A DNA stretch of 64,000 bases from Sipunculus nudus (GCA_026874595.1 CM049306.1:102191142-102255141); one strand, 5' to 3'; positions 35,401 through 43,963 are shown, counted from the first letter of the stretch. The notes: generated by a model from the sequence alone, not told the origin. Numbers and translations: made by a program.

Positions 35401-38128
35401 CCACAGATTTCTCTCAAGTTTGTGCAATACAATGAACACTTTTATCGAGAAAAGATCTATCATTCAAATTTAATTACACTGACAGGCCTTCCCCAGCCAT
35501 CCTGGAACAGTGAGGACAACCTTGATCATCTGAGAGGATTAGTACTGAGTCTGTCCCTCCCGGAGTTCTCTTACAGCCAGCCAGACACTGAGGAGTGGGA
35601 TGTAGCACAGAAGGATGTGATGAACTACGTACAGATCCTGGTACAGGGGGAGGCCGAGGATAACACTCACCTGCCACTCTTCACAAGGTTAGAACACTAG
35701 TCCTTGTTACACTACCAAGGAGATGTTGTTGTGACCTATGTTTGTTGGTATCTGTCTATTAGTGAGACAGGGCAAAAACTACTGAACCAACTTCCATCCT
35801 CTGTTGGCAGTGGCACCTGTGGGATATCTTGTGGACATGATAACTTTGGAAAGGCTGCATATTTTCCTCCAAAATTTTAAACACTTATTATTCTTTCCAA
35901 ATCTCAGATGAGTTTGAAATCTGGTAACCTTGACCTTCATCTTCAAGGTCAAACATGCCAAAATGTTAAATTCTTGTGAACCACATAACTTTTGAAGGGC
36001 TTCACATTTTGACTGAAACTTTGGTACACACATTTTTCCTGCCGAGTTCGAAAACTGGTGCCCTTGAACAGAATTTTCAAGGTCAAATCAGCCAAATATT
36101 AGTTGTCTTGTGAACATGATACTTTTGAAGGGCTGCATATTTTCCTCCAGAATTTGAAACACTCATTGTTCCCACCCAAATCTTGGAGGAGTTCAAAATC
36201 AGGTGCCCTTGACCTTCATCTTTAAGGTCAAATCTGCCAAAAGGTAAAATTGGAGGTATATTTTCATATTAATTTAGATAGATAGGGATTTAGATAGGGA
36301 AGAACTTAGGTTCTTGTCATCTTGATATCTGACAGTCCCTTATATACTTTAATAGGTATCCTGAATTTTGTGGTATCACTATTCCTAGTATTGTGAACAC
36401 AGATGCAGGTTATTGATATCAACACATTTGTTAATATTATAAATATATTTATATTTTTGTTCTGTCATCCTAGTGTCTAGTCTAAACACCAAGCATAATC
36501 CAGAGCATACAGTACTCAAGTCTTTCAGAATATTACAGCCAGTTCTTGTAATTTTGTCATCTTTTCTACAATATGGTTGGTCCACATATGTTATATGATA
36601 TATAGCCATCTCTTCTCACCCAAGAATTATATTCTTTTACAGAGTTAGGTGGCTTCTGGCAAAAGCTGAAGAAAAGTTTGATTCTGACTGCTTCCTGGTG
36701 GCCAGACAAGACAACTGCAGCCCCTGTTATGTCAACATGCCGTGGACAGAGATTATTAGTGCCTGCATCTCCCACCAGATGGCCTTACTGAATGAGCAGT
36801 CTAATAGAGGCAGACAAGAATGCAGGGAAAGTGGTGTTTGGGTACACTACTTACCAAAGAAACTGAATGGTTTTATACCTCCTTCATCATGGCTAGAGGC
36901 AACACAGAACTCCAAGGATGCAGGTAAGTTAAATGTAATGTTAAATGTTTTGACTCATAACATAGTCAGCAACTTCAAACAAGACTGATAAAAGGATTAT
37001 GCAGAATTTAAAAGAACAGAAGAATCTGTTGTATTTTTCAGCTACAGTAAGTTTGTAAAGAAGGAATTACATAAATGTTTAGGTTTATATGGTAGTGATA
37101 CACAGACTGTGCAAAGATTTCAAAAGTCTAAGGAAGACTTGAAAAAAAGGTTTTATTTTCATTATTTTATCAAAGGTCTATATTATTCCTAGAAAATTGC
37201 TGTAAATTGCATTCAGTGGCCTTGAAATAGTTTCAGTTACATCTGTCGAGTTTATCTGTGTGCCCTTATCACCCAAGTTTTAACCTTTTAATTAACCAGT
37301 GGACAGTTCTTAAAAATGCTGCAGTATCTGAGAAGATCTAGAAGGTGTGCCTAAAACTGTTTTAATTTTGTTATTTATAAGTCTTTCTGTTCTGAATAAA
37401 AAGCCAGATTTGTATATTCTAGCCATGCCTAAAAATAATTTATTCTTAGGGAACAGCTCATTCAGAATACAGATATCAATGAATTTAAGATGTCATATGT
37501 TTGTGTTGCAGATGCACCAACAGTTATGAACACAGCTGTAAGAGCCTCAACAAAGAGGAAGAAAGAAAAGCAAGACCGTGAAAAGGCAAAGATCAAACAG
37601 TTCAAAACCAGCCACGAGGCAGAGTGGGGTCTCTTCACACTCCCAGCATCAGAAGTGAAGCTCACCAGTGCCAGCAGGAGGCTCAGCGACTCCCTCAGGG
37701 AAGAACGCAGGCATTCAAGGAAGTTTGAAGCTTTCCTGCAGAAAGCATTACAAGAGGGATCAGCAGCAGCAGCTAAATATGTCAGGTCTCCTGTAGAATC
37801 TATAAGCCCCATGGGTCTGGCTGCTTTGTTCTCAGAGGAAGGGTCACCGTTTACTCCCGGTGTCGCCAAGAGGCTGTCAGGCCAGTTCTCTACACCCAGG
37901 AGTGCCTCCCCAAAGACGATCAAACAGAAGGCTCCATGTGATGATACCCCTACAGGCAGGGGCTCCAAAAGGACTAAATATGGGGAGCATTTCTCCGATA
38001 ACATTGACAGAAGGAATTCCTTATCGGAGGATCTGGAAGACTTACAACGCATGCTGAGACAGGGACACGTAGCCAACCAGCTACATGAGATAAAACTACA
38101 AAGGCTGATCAATCAGTCGCCTCTGTGA
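2368..38128 (+). CDS. MCM3AP: MCM3AP/GANP, TREX-2 mRNA export scaffold (5' end outside window)
   Basis: GANP is the large scaffold of TREX-2, which couples transcription to mRNA export at the nuclear pore; the C-terminal part in vertebrates was described as an MCM3-binding acetyltransferase. Exons: 2368-2491, 3066-5088, 5606-5710, 6487-6629, 7721-7780, 8363-8512, 16549-16820, 17344-17566, 18774-18977, 19437-19640, 24022-24179, 24561-24734, 25324-25847, 26083-26213, 31148-31300, 31821-32060, 32495-32656, 34926-35049, 35486-35687, 36643-36923, 37512-38128. They sum to 6,274 nt, giving 2,090 residues plus TGA with all phases matching and GT/AG at every intron. Order: RRM, FG-rich region, Sac3/GANP domain with [13 protein letters not shown], helical region, C-terminal domain, charged tail. 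The first base completes a codon split with an upstream exon not in the window. I recognise the family from conserved stretches such as [14 protein letters not shown] and [18 protein letters not shown]. Confidence 0.95.
2492..3065 (+). other. MCM3AP intron, no recognisable feature
   Basis: AT-rich intron ending in the acceptor TATTTGCACAG. I see no repeat or conserved frame in it. Confidence 0.8.
3066..5088 (+). CDS. MCM3AP: MCM3AP long exon: end of RRM plus FG-repeat region
   Basis: This 2,023-nt exon encodes 674 residues plus one base. After the RRM remainder it is low-complexity, rich in Ser, Thr, Gly and Lys, with 13 FG dipeptides, most as LFGK, spaced about 15-30 residues over 3480-4540. 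FxFK and FKPVF motifs follow at about 4660-4740, then an Arg/Ser-rich end ([10 protein letters not shown], about 4980-5020). FG motifs are the hallmark of nucleoporin-like docking sequence, fitting a pore-associated export factor. In vertebrate GANP, as I know it, the FG region lies before the RRM; here a large FG block lies after it. The donor was set at 5088 because it alone restores frame into 5606. Confidence 0.92.
5113..5135 (+). repeat. Poly-G tract (G23) just after an MCM3AP splice donor
   Basis: An uninterrupted run of 23 G begins 25 nt downstream of the exon end at 5088. In the pre-mRNA this is a G-run able in principle to form a quadruplex. The exact length may be a sequencing approximation. 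Confidence 0.95.
5225..5405 (+). mobile_element. tRNA-derived SINE, copy 1 (decayed)
   Basis: Shares with the copy at 5978-6192 the blocks GGTTTRRTYCC (box B-like), GCRGCCCATCC, a CTCC..ACCATCAGAG block and a 3' part with CATGGAGA and CATTAATT. Box A is poorly preserved here. It lies in the MCM3AP intron 5089-5605 in transcript orientation. Confidence 0.6.
5606..17566 (+). CDS. MCM3AP: MCM3AP exons 3-8: Sac3/GANP domain
   Basis: Exons 5606-5710, 6487-6629, 7721-7780, 8363-8512, 16549-16820 and 17344-17566 encode window residues of about 716-1033. This is the Sac3/GANP/THP3 homology domain, the most conserved part of the protein, which in yeast Sac3 and human GANP forms the helical platform binding PCID2/Thp1 and DSS1. 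Visible hallmarks are [72 protein letters not shown] and [13 protein letters not shown]. The 8-kb intron between 8512 and 16549 is almost wholly filled by nested repeat elements yet the frame joins exactly. Confidence 0.94.
5978..6192 (+). mobile_element. tRNA-derived SINE, copy 2
   Basis: Has a box A-like TGGTAATAAGCTCGG followed about 30 nt later by the box B-like GGTTTGATTCC, then the body shared with the copy at 5225-5405. It lies in the MCM3AP intron 5711-6486, same orientation as the gene. It is a retroposed element, not a functional tRNA gene: there is no cloverleaf 3' half. Confidence 0.65.
6630..8362 (+). other. MCM3AP introns around exon 7721-7780, plain sequence
   Basis: Two AT-rich introns (6630-7720, 7781-8362). 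I see no element ends, tandem repeat or conserved frame in them. Confidence 0.75.
9664..12770. repeat. Core B tandem array, 278-bp units
   Basis: The GACAGGTGG landmark recurs at 9992, 10270, 10548, 10826, 11104, then 12438 and 12716 after the 1,056-bp insertion: exactly 278 each time. Each unit has two half-units, each ending in GGTGGCGCCACC or a close variant, one before TACATTCA and one before TGCAACCA. Confidence 0.92.
11157..12210 (+). mobile_element. TA-flanked terminal-inverted-repeat DNA transposon, 1,054 bp (inner layer)
   Basis: Begins CTGTGGTTGCCTT and ends AACCACAG, with longer imperfect inverted similarity inward (GCGG and TTCGCGG blocks). The flanks TA at 11155-11156 and 12211-12212 are the target duplication. 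It interrupts a core B unit: equivalent positions 11104 and 12438 are 1,334 apart, which is one 278-bp period plus 1,056 (element plus one TA). A TA duplication fits Tc1/mariner-type mobilisation. No transposase frame is visible; the 129-residue open frame at 11276 has no motif I recognise. Confidence 0.85.
13060..16090. repeat. Core A tandem array, nine units of about 337 bp
   Basis: The ACTGGACCTAGAATCTTC landmark recurs at about 13135, 13471, 13808, 14144, 14481, 14818, 15146, 15484 and 15822. Two subtypes alternate: one with GGGCACAAAT and CCCCCCAGAATAGT, the other with GGGTTCAAAT and CAGCTCAGAATAATGG. The units starting near 13380 and 13717 are almost identical, a recent duplication. Short minus-strand frames starting MFRYFSF recur here only because the unit recurs. 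Confidence 0.92.
16821..17343 (+). other. MCM3AP intron, no recognisable feature
   Basis: AT-rich intron with acceptor TGTTTTTCAG. Nothing further is seen. Confidence 0.75.
17587..17608 (+). repeat. Poly-C tract (C22) just after an MCM3AP splice donor
   Basis: Begins 20 nt downstream of the exon end at 17566. The template strand carries G22. Confidence 0.95.
17743..18150. repeat. Inverted-repeat pair in MCM3AP intron
   Basis: The arm at about 17743-17770 (CTGATGCCGTGTTCGCTACC...) is inverted at about 18127-18155, with 3 mismatches in 27. The arms are about 360 bp apart. It may be a decayed MITE or a hairpin-forming repeat; no target duplication was found. The rest of the intron 17567-18773 is plain. 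Confidence 0.6.
18774..25847 (+). CDS. MCM3AP: MCM3AP exons 9-13: post-Sac3 linker and helical region
   Basis: Exons 18774-18977, 19437-19640, 24022-24179, 24561-24734 and 25324-25847. The first begins [17 protein letters not shown], the end of the Sac3 winged-helix part. The second carries NGGPLTPW, as in vertebrate GANP, then an acidic stretch. The next ones are rich in Glu, Lys and Gln with heptad-like character ([20 protein letters not shown]), likely the extended helix that in Sac3/GANP binds centrin and ENY2. This last assignment is from family knowledge; the short Sac3 CID motif itself was not resolved. The final exon has the conserved [14 protein letters not shown] stretch. Confidence 0.9.
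18978..20131 (+). other. MCM3AP introns flanking exon 19437-19640, plain sequence
   Basis: Intron 18978-19436 and the first 490 bp of intron 19641-24021 are AT-rich without recognisable repeats. Confidence 0.7.
20134..23872 (+). mobile_element. TA-flanked terminal-inverted-repeat transposon, split by a nested element
   Basis: The left end CCGTAAA-ATCTCCACTTAAAAC (20134) is inverted at the right end ending GTTTTAAGTGGAGAT-CTTTACGG (23872). TA at 20132-20133 and 23873-23874 flanks both. A family 1 element (20417-23050) sits inside, so the net length is about 1.1 kb. Its right part contains a 111-residue open frame at 23389-23724 with no motif I recognise. Terminal repeats and TA duplication fit a Tc1/mariner-superfamily MITE or deletion derivative; it is a different family from the element at 11157. 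Confidence 0.8.
20417..23050 (+). mobile_element. Family 1 element with a different core (core C), nested in 20134-23872
   Basis: The head at 20417 has the same hairpin as the element at 8642, followed by a (GTCC)n tract at about 20462-20510. The core is two diverged units of roughly 690 bp (landmark GTTAGATGTC near 20562 and 21248). The 3' part is AT-rich. The tail at about 23020-23050 has AGCTGAGCG, then GTGACCCATAGGTCCCTTG before TTTT, a decayed version of the family 1 tail. Confidence 0.7.
24180..25323 (+). other. MCM3AP introns flanking exon 24561-24734, plain sequence
   Basis: Two AT-rich introns (24180-24560, 24735-25323). No repeat or element ends recognised. Confidence 0.75.
26083..38128 (+). 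CDS. MCM3AP: MCM3AP exons 14-21: C-terminal (MCM3AP/acetyltransferase-like) region
   Basis: Exons 26083-26213, 31148-31300, 31821-32060, 32495-32656, 34926-35049, 35486-35687, 36643-36923 and 37512-38128. The first encodes the conserved [11 protein letters not shown] segment. Later ones match the layout of the vertebrate C-terminus, including a [16 protein letters not shown] segment (vertebrates: EIPWDDLIALCINH). The last exon encodes 204 residues: a lysine-rich start ([16 protein letters not shown]), a Ser/Pro-rich stretch with SP and TP sites, and a closing coiled coil ([19 protein letters not shown]) resembling the vertebrate end. TGA is at 38126-38128. I see no motif that would by itself prove acetyltransferase activity. 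Confidence 0.93.
26239..26262. repeat. (AC)12 microsatellite
   Basis: Lies 25 nt downstream of the MCM3AP exon end at 26213. Confidence 0.95.
26527..27360 (+). mobile_element. Family 1 element with core C, 3' truncated
   Basis: The full head hairpin is at 26527, with a short GTCC/GGCTG tract, then one core C unit (ACCTAAAAATCC, TTAGATGTCC) to about 27260. No tail with AGCTGAGCG and CTTG is found before 27374. A C13 run lies at 27361-27373. The next 600 bp are plain AT-rich intron. Confidence 0.65.
27977..30888 (+). mobile_element. Family 1 element(s) with core A: nested or fused copies
   Basis: A head lacking its second hairpin arm starts at 27977 and leads into six core A units (ACTGGACCTAGAA-type landmarks at about 28017, 28352, 28691, 29029, 29367, 29672). 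A second, complete head begins at 29934, followed by one core unit and a perfect family 1 tail ending at 30472, a 539-bp element. Another tail (AGCTGAGCG, GACCCATGGGTC, CCTTG before TTT) ends at 30888. Two heads and two tails in this order fit a short element inserted into the T-run of a longer one. The 385 bp between the two tails is not core A, so a chance neighbour is possible. Confidence 0.65.
29934..30472 (+). mobile_element. Complete minimal family 1 element, single core A unit (539 bp)
   Basis: Head hairpin AGCTCAGCTGACT-GAA-AGTCATCTGAGCT, a GTCT/GTCC tract, one core A unit with GGTGGCGCCACC, a right-end segment with GGTTAATCTGTTTGATGC shared with 16145-16170, the inverted end AGTCAGCTGAGC, the palindrome TGACCCATGGGTCA, then CTTG before TTT. 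This is the best copy for defining family ends. Confidence 0.75.
31301..32494 (+). other. MCM3AP introns flanking exon 31821-32060, plain
   Basis: AT-rich. A G10 run is at 32272-32281. No elements recognised. Confidence 0.7.
33240..34600 (+). mobile_element. Core B array, truncated family 2 copy
   Basis: About 4.5 units of the 278-bp core B: landmark positions are about 33587, 33866, 34141 and 34418. It ends in the same terminal segment as 12740-12890 (GCTAATATGCAACAC, CACTCTATT, CCCCTTGCCACT). It lacks the AGCGAACC head and the CTTG tail. It lies in MCM3AP intron 32657-34925; the remainder of that intron is plain. Confidence 0.8.
35795..36250. repeat. Three diverged tandem units of about 140 bp in MCM3AP intron
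   Basis: AAGGTCAAA landmarks at 35945, 36079 and 36223, each preceded by CCTTGA or CCTTGACCTTCATCTT and followed by GTGAACATGATA-type sequence. The ACCTTGACC style is common in molluscan dispersed repeats. Target ends are not visible. Confidence 0.65.
36924..37511 (+). other. MCM3AP last intron, plain
   Basis: AT-rich. Ends with acceptor TTTGTGTTGCAG. No repeats recognised. Confidence 0.75.
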
Positions 38129-38374
38129 ATGACTTAGTTCACAGGCATTTGGAATATCAGGGCTGCCACTGTAGATTTAATGGAAGAAAAAAGTTTAAAA
38201 ATTATGAAAGATAATGTATGAAATTGTCTGAAAAAATCTAAGCCCAAAAGCTCAATTTTTGTACAGTTTTTCAGCATGCGATACTTCTGAGCAAGTTTCA
38301 GACATGAAAGTATATATATATATTCCAATGCTTGATATATCCAGTAATTTTGTAAAACATTCGCAAGATCACAG

Positions 38375-38394
38375 AATAAATTACTGCCAATAAA
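38375..38394 (+). promoter_or_regulatory. MCM3AP polyadenylation signals
   Basis: Two overlapping-range AATAAA hexamers at 38375-38380 and 38389-38394, about 250 nt after the stop codon, are the first canonical ones. Another AATAAA at 39165-39170 would give a longer 3' UTR. RNA data would decide. Confidence 0.6.
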
Positions 38395-39610
38395 ATGCTA
38401 CTGTTATGAAATATTAACAGAGCATGTCTACTGCACTCAACAGGATCAGGTTAACAGGCTATAATCTCCACCTGAAGATGATAATTCAAAAGAAAAAGTA
38501 TAAAAAAGTATTAACTCCTGAAAAAAGTATGATCAAAGTATAAAAAAAGAAGAAGACATGCTTGAAAAAAAGTGTGTTACATTTTAAGAATTTTACGGTG
38601 GCAGCACTGGATTTTGTATTTATCAGCAGTTGCCAGTAATGAGAAGGATGCATTTGGAGTGGGATACACACTAGACATTTGGCATGGGATGAGGATGAAA
38701 CCCATGCTTTCCACAGACAATTCACAAAAAAGTTGAAGTCCAAGAGGAATTTATTTTGATAAATGATGGATTTCTTCCTTCATCATGTCTTGAACAAGGC
38801 TTAGTCATAACCATTGGATGCTTCTAATCTGATTCATCTATTTCTCAACTCTTTAATTAAAGTTTTCTTCTGTCTGAGTTGTAATGAACTTTAGATATAC
38901 AGTGTATGGGATGAATAATTGATCAGGTTACCATGTACAGTAAAATGGTTCTTCCTTTTAAGTATATATATATATTTGTTTACATCAGTTATATTCTTTT
39001 GTAGTTTTAACATCACCTGACCTATCAATGGATTCCTTAAAAATCAGATATTTTTCTATATTGCGGTAATTAATTATTATATTCATACTGATTCTCCAAG
39101 GTACCTGTGAGATAGGTGAATGCATTGTACTGCCAATAATATAAGCATACACATGTAATGTATCAATAAAACTATGACATTTATAAGACAAGCAGTGTTT
39201 GTTAGGTTTGAATGTTTCTTGACTTTGCAATTATATGTGCAATTTTTGTATATGAGAGGGACAGGGTTAGCTAAACTATATTTGACACTCTCTTAGGATG
39301 AGACCATTGATGTTTTCCTGGTGTTATCATCTGTTACCTGTTGCTTGTATTGCCAAGACTTAAGGATGCTACAATTGGCTCATTTTAGAAATAAAACCCT
39401 GAACAGATTATTCAGCATTAAATGCAGTAAGAAATCATATACAATTAATTACCTACAATTAATTTATTAGATGCAAGTCCAAATAGTTTACTCTTAATGA
39501 TTATTCCATGCACTTGTAAAAAGCGAAAAAAGGTTGTTCTTGTACGATTATGCCGTCACCTCTACCCACAATTCAGTGGTACAGTTATCCAGAACCAGGA
39601 GTATTCTTCA
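38395..39610. other. 3' UTR/intergenic DNA after MCM3AP
   Basis: AT-rich with no open frame of note and no element ends. It may be alternative 3' UTR up to the AATAAA at 39165. Confidence 0.6.
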
Positions 39611-39611
39611 A

Positions 39612-39635
39612 CCCCCCCCCCCCCCCCCCCCCCCC
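39612..39635. repeat. Poly-C tract (C24)
   Basis: Uninterrupted run at the left edge of a core C fragment. Confidence 0.95.
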
Positions 39636-39679
39636 ACGCCCCAGTGAATCACGACTTGCAGGAAAAGGTTTTTCTGTCT

Positions 39680-41300
39680 GTCTGTACGTTAGACTGGCAC
39701 ATTTTGACATGGTTGATTTTACAAATCTGAAATTTGGCATAAAGTTAGATGACCCTTAGATATCCTACCAAACCCAAAACTGGGTAACTGCGATTTTGTT
39801 CCTTAAAGAAATTAAGAAAAAATTCCATTTTTCATTAAAAATCCTATTGTTACATTTCAGGACTGCCTTATATCAAAACCACTGGAGTTGTTTGTTCATA
39901 TTTAGCATAACTGTACCAATATATGTTCCATATGTACATGCCAGAAATAAGGTCAATATTGTGTAATTTGTAGTTCTGGGCCTGAACATAATATATATTA
40001 TCCAAATAACAAGAAAGATATTTACATTTTTAGCAAACCTGTGACATGCGATGGTGCAGCATTGTCCATCGTCCTTACGTGCATCTATGCTATCTCAAAA
40101 ACGGCAGGAACTGGCATCACCAAATTTTATGTAATTAATCAGTCATCTAGAAAGTGTAACAGATTTTACATATTTTTTTGCTATCTGAATTGACTTAGAT
40201 TTATATGGGGAGAAAGCTAAAAAAACTAAAGAAATCTTCTCTGAAACCGTCCAGCCAAATTGATCAATATTTCACAGAATTAATCCTAGAAACATTCTTT
40301 CTCAAGTTTGTTCGAATGGTTTCATTTACGGGAAGCGAAACTTAGGCATATGGCCAAAAAAAAGCTAACTAACATTACAATCTCCGAAACGGCTGGTGCT
40401 TTCATCATAAAATTTTATGCAAATATTGGTCCCATGAGTCCTATTTGAAATTGAGGTATTGGTGGCACCACCTTCATTGACTTTTGTACAGGGTCATCAG
40501 TCATCGGTATTTTAACAAATCATTTCTACGGAACAGCAGAACCTCTCATCCCCGAACTTATACAAAAAAAAAACAGTCACATTTGTCAAATGTTGTGGAA
40601 TTGAGCTTATTGTGGCGCCACCTGCATCATCTTATATTTTACGGGGCAAAATCTAAAAAATCTTTGAAAATGTTCTCTGAAATCATACAGACTAACTGTT
40701 CAGTATCATAGAGAGATGATCCAAGGGATGAGCTCAAGTTTGTTCAAATGGTTTGGTTTTATGAATTATAGCCGAGTTAAAGAAATGTGAACTTAGTCAT
40801 AAGGCTCAATTGCATACGGACATATGAATCTCAGAAACGATAGGAGCTAGCATCACCGAGTTTTGTGTGAATGCTGGTCACATAACTCATATTTGAAATT
40901 GAGGTTTTTGTGGCGCCACGTACATTGACCTGCTTTTAACGGTCAAAAACCTTGTAATTTTAGCCACTTTCAGCTTAAAAATGTTTTATGATGAAACTCT
41001 CAAGCTGGATGGTTTAATTTAAGGTAGGGTGCTCCCAGTTGATTAAGAATAGATTGGGTTCATTGATTATTTTTTGAGTCGTAGAAAGCTAAAGCGGTAC
41101 TGTGGCCATTAGTAAGCCTATTTCAAACTGAGGACTGCAATAGTCTTCTTCTGCAAAAGTGTTGTTTCAACTTCTGTAGCACTGCACAAAAAATGATTCT
41201 TAGAAGGCCTTTGTTCAAGTTTACTTAAATTATTTTGCAGAATTATTGGACCTTTAGTCCTTTAACAATGAAAGGACTACATCTTTTATTATTGTAAACA
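39680..41300 (+). mobile_element. Core C fragment carrying a family 2-like insertion (core D)
   Basis: 39680-40020 matches core C (GGCATAAAGTTAGATG, GGACTGCCTTATATCAAAACC). A family 2-type head, AGCAAACCTGTGACATGCGATGG, follows in a T-run at 40034. Its D-type units have AACGGC/AACGATAGGAGC landmarks near 40101, 40388 and 40838 and GTGGCGCCAC or close variants near 40465, 40611 and 40912. No tail was found; decay is likely. Confidence 0.6.
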
Positions 41301-41583
41301 TTTTGATAAAAAAAACTTATGTTAGCTTGAAAAAAAAAAACATTGTAGCCAGTCTTCCAATATGTGTAAACAGATTTACCTATAGGCCAAGATTGAGTCT
41401 GGATCTATTTATAGCTTTGGCAGACTGCCAACTGTGTCAGGTTATGCAACAGATCAAGAATTCCCTCAGTGCATCCAGGAATAGGCCAAGAGTTTACACA
41501 GTGCAGCCAGGGGCAAGTCAGTGCAGTAGCTGGAGCAAGCAGTTCGTTCCGGCTCACTCGGGGCAACTGCCTTTCTCATTTAA

Positions 41584-41980
41584 AGCTGTTTCCATGTATC
41601 CGCAAAAAAAAACGTATCCGCAAAAGACGTACGCACGTTCCATAGTACGCAGACCGCAAAAACGGTTTCCATAAGTACGTACGTTTTTCTTGCGGATACC
41701 CTTTCGCGTGCCTCTTTTGAAACTGCAAGGACGACAGGCAGGAAGAAGTTCAATATGTCTCATCACACCTGGCGCCGGGGCAGTGTTGGGAAACGTAGGC
41801 ATTTTTGCCAACCGCAAAACGGATGAATCGCTCACCGATCCGTTTCGATGCTGTCCGTTTTTGCGGCCACGCATGCGGAGCACGTTAAAACGAACATATG
41901 GAAACAGTTCATCTTAAAAAGAGGGATCCAATTTTTTGCGTACGAGACGTACGAGATTTACGGATGAATGGAAACACAGC
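41584..41980. mobile_element. TTAA-flanked MITE with inverted ends (about 397 bp)
   Basis: The left end AGCTGTTTCCATGTATCCG is inverted at the right end (CGGATGAATGGAAACACAGC). TTAA at 41580-41583 and 41981-41984 flanks it. A TTAA duplication is the mark of piggyBac-type insertion, though other superfamilies can carry TTAA. The interior is rich in CpG and ACGTACG motifs, unlike its surroundings. It has no transposase. Confidence 0.65.
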
Positions 41981-41984
41981 TTAA

Positions 41985-42291
41985 GCCTGGTTAGCCCAGT
42001 GCATCTGACTCAAGAGAAGTTTGATGTATAAATATGGTATTGGCCTGATATTTTGACCTGTCCATGCATCTTTGATGGCTTTCTCGGTCACAAGACTTGT
42101 GTCGCCACCTACAATGACTTTAGCACAGTGTATGTGCCTGCTTGTTTTTTAGGAGGGATTTGATATATCAGCCTGAAATTGTGCATATTATGCATATCGG
42201 ATTGCTTTGTCGTACATAAGACTGGTGTTGCCATCTACAAGAATTTTTGCAGAGTGTATGTCCTTGCTTATTTCTCAGGAGTGGTTTGATC
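41985..42291. repeat. Decayed core B-like remnant
   Basis: Contains CTTTGATGGCTTTCTCGGTC, GTCGCCACCTACAATGAC and GCACAGTGTATGT, paralleling the core B order, but too diverged to define unit edges. Confidence 0.5.
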
Positions 42292-42480
42292 ACAGTCGCT
42301 CGAATTCCTATTTGTGGTTGTGTTTTCTCGTGAAATGGACAGAACTGTGCACTAGGTATGAGAATATAGTAGTGCCTTAAGTATTGAGTACTTCGTACGG
42401 AGATGGCATGTATTATTAAAGAAATGTAATATGCATCGTGTCGTCCCATTTCCCCCTGAAATAGGGATTCGAGCGACTGT
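42292..42480. mobile_element. Short MITE with 22-bp inverted ends (189 bp)
   Basis: The left end ACAGTCGCTCGAATTCCTAT is inverted at the right end (ATAGGGATTCGAGCGACTGT) with one mismatch. I found no clear target duplication. The interior has no frame. Confidence 0.7.
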
Positions 42481-43963
42481 AAAGAAATGGACCGTATAGT
42501 GCGAAAAACGCTAGGAAAATGTCAGATAAGTAATAGTTATAAGGAAAGACCCAGAAAAGTAACCAATTTAACCGAAATCTACACTAATAGCGATTCAAGC
42601 GCTTGTGATTAGCCCATGCAGGTACATTTTACCAATTTATAGGGGAAGGAAAACTTCGAAAAGCAGGTTAGTTACTTACAGAACTATTAGTTATATATAT
42701 TCTTACGTACTATGTGTTTAATGTGGAATTAATCTAAATTAATGTAAAAATACCAAAACGGTTCTGGAGAACAAATTTATTCAGCTCTTAAGTAAATTCA
42801 TGTATAAATGTGAATCATCGCTTGATGTGATCCATGTGATATGCAATGGCGTGGTAAATGAAGAAACGGGACTGATTGCAATGACATATGATAACGCAAG
42901 GCATTTGTCGGTATTTACATAAGCTGTGTTCTCTCCGCTTCTATATATGAACTTATTTGTTGAATAGCTGTTCTAAATGTGTTGCTCATGTATATGTAAA
43001 TCACATATCCCTTTCCATGTAAGCGGCAGCGCGAGCGTGTGAAAAGAACACCTAGTGGCAGTGTTAATCAGGTTGACCTTTTCCATGAACGCGGAAACGC
43101 GCGGGTTTCCTGGTGTGTGAGACTGGCCGAGTCTTCTTATGAAGAACAAGAATGAGATACAGCGAACAAAGTCTGCTGGTAAAAGTGACAAACTATATAA
43201 TAATGACTTATAGTTGATTCTTCATTTTTCAGAAAGTCGAAAATACTGGCGTATCATATTGCACAAATTACAGAGGAGTCAACAACGGGTTCGGTTCCTT
43301 GTTTTTATGGAAAAGAGAAAAGGCATGGAACCTAATACGTCATTTGACAGCTAGAGGCACTATAGTAATTAATTGATCGTATATGTAGAGCAACTTGAAC
43401 TAAAAAGTCGGCGTTTTTTCCGTAGACCACTATTTTGCCAACTGCCAAGAATGCCAACTTCCTTAAGCGGGCGGAAACAAGCGCGTTAACACCACGTGTC
43501 TGGAAAAGCTAACAATGAGGAAATGTATTCTGCAAAAGACGATTCCTTGCATTTTCTCAAGAAAAAAACAAGAGGCTTCGTACAAATTGCGGTGAGTTGG
43601 CATTTTTAAATATATGGAATATTAAATCATGGTCATATTAGGAATGTTATAAGAATAACATGTATTTTCGTGAGCAGACTTTAATACCATTGTTGAATTG
43701 TGGCATCATAGTAGCTACAACAGAGGCTCACCCATCCCGCCTGACCCCCCTCCGACATAGTCATATTATTGCAACATGCCCTTCATTGTGGAATTATGTA
43801 CAGATTAAAAAATACTTCATGACTGAAGTGGCATGCACAACAGATGCAATAATGTATAGCTTAATGAGTTACAGCCTGGCTTGTTGTAAAAACGACGTGT
43901 TTTACAATACTTTTACACAAGATTAAAAATAGACTTCATATACTTCATGTCTTTTCCAAAACG
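42481..43963. other. Intergenic DNA beyond the AMDHD1 3' end
   Basis: No gene recognised. Some may be AMDHD1 3' UTR: on the minus strand ATTAAA lies at about 43685-43680, near 280 nt past the stop. The 88-residue open frame at 43660-43926 (+) has no recognisable motif. Confidence 0.5.

Noticed and set aside
37462-38112. 216-residue minus-strand open frame
   Set aside because: Antisense to the last MCM3AP exon, whose plus-strand frame matches the GANP C-terminus and joins in phase.
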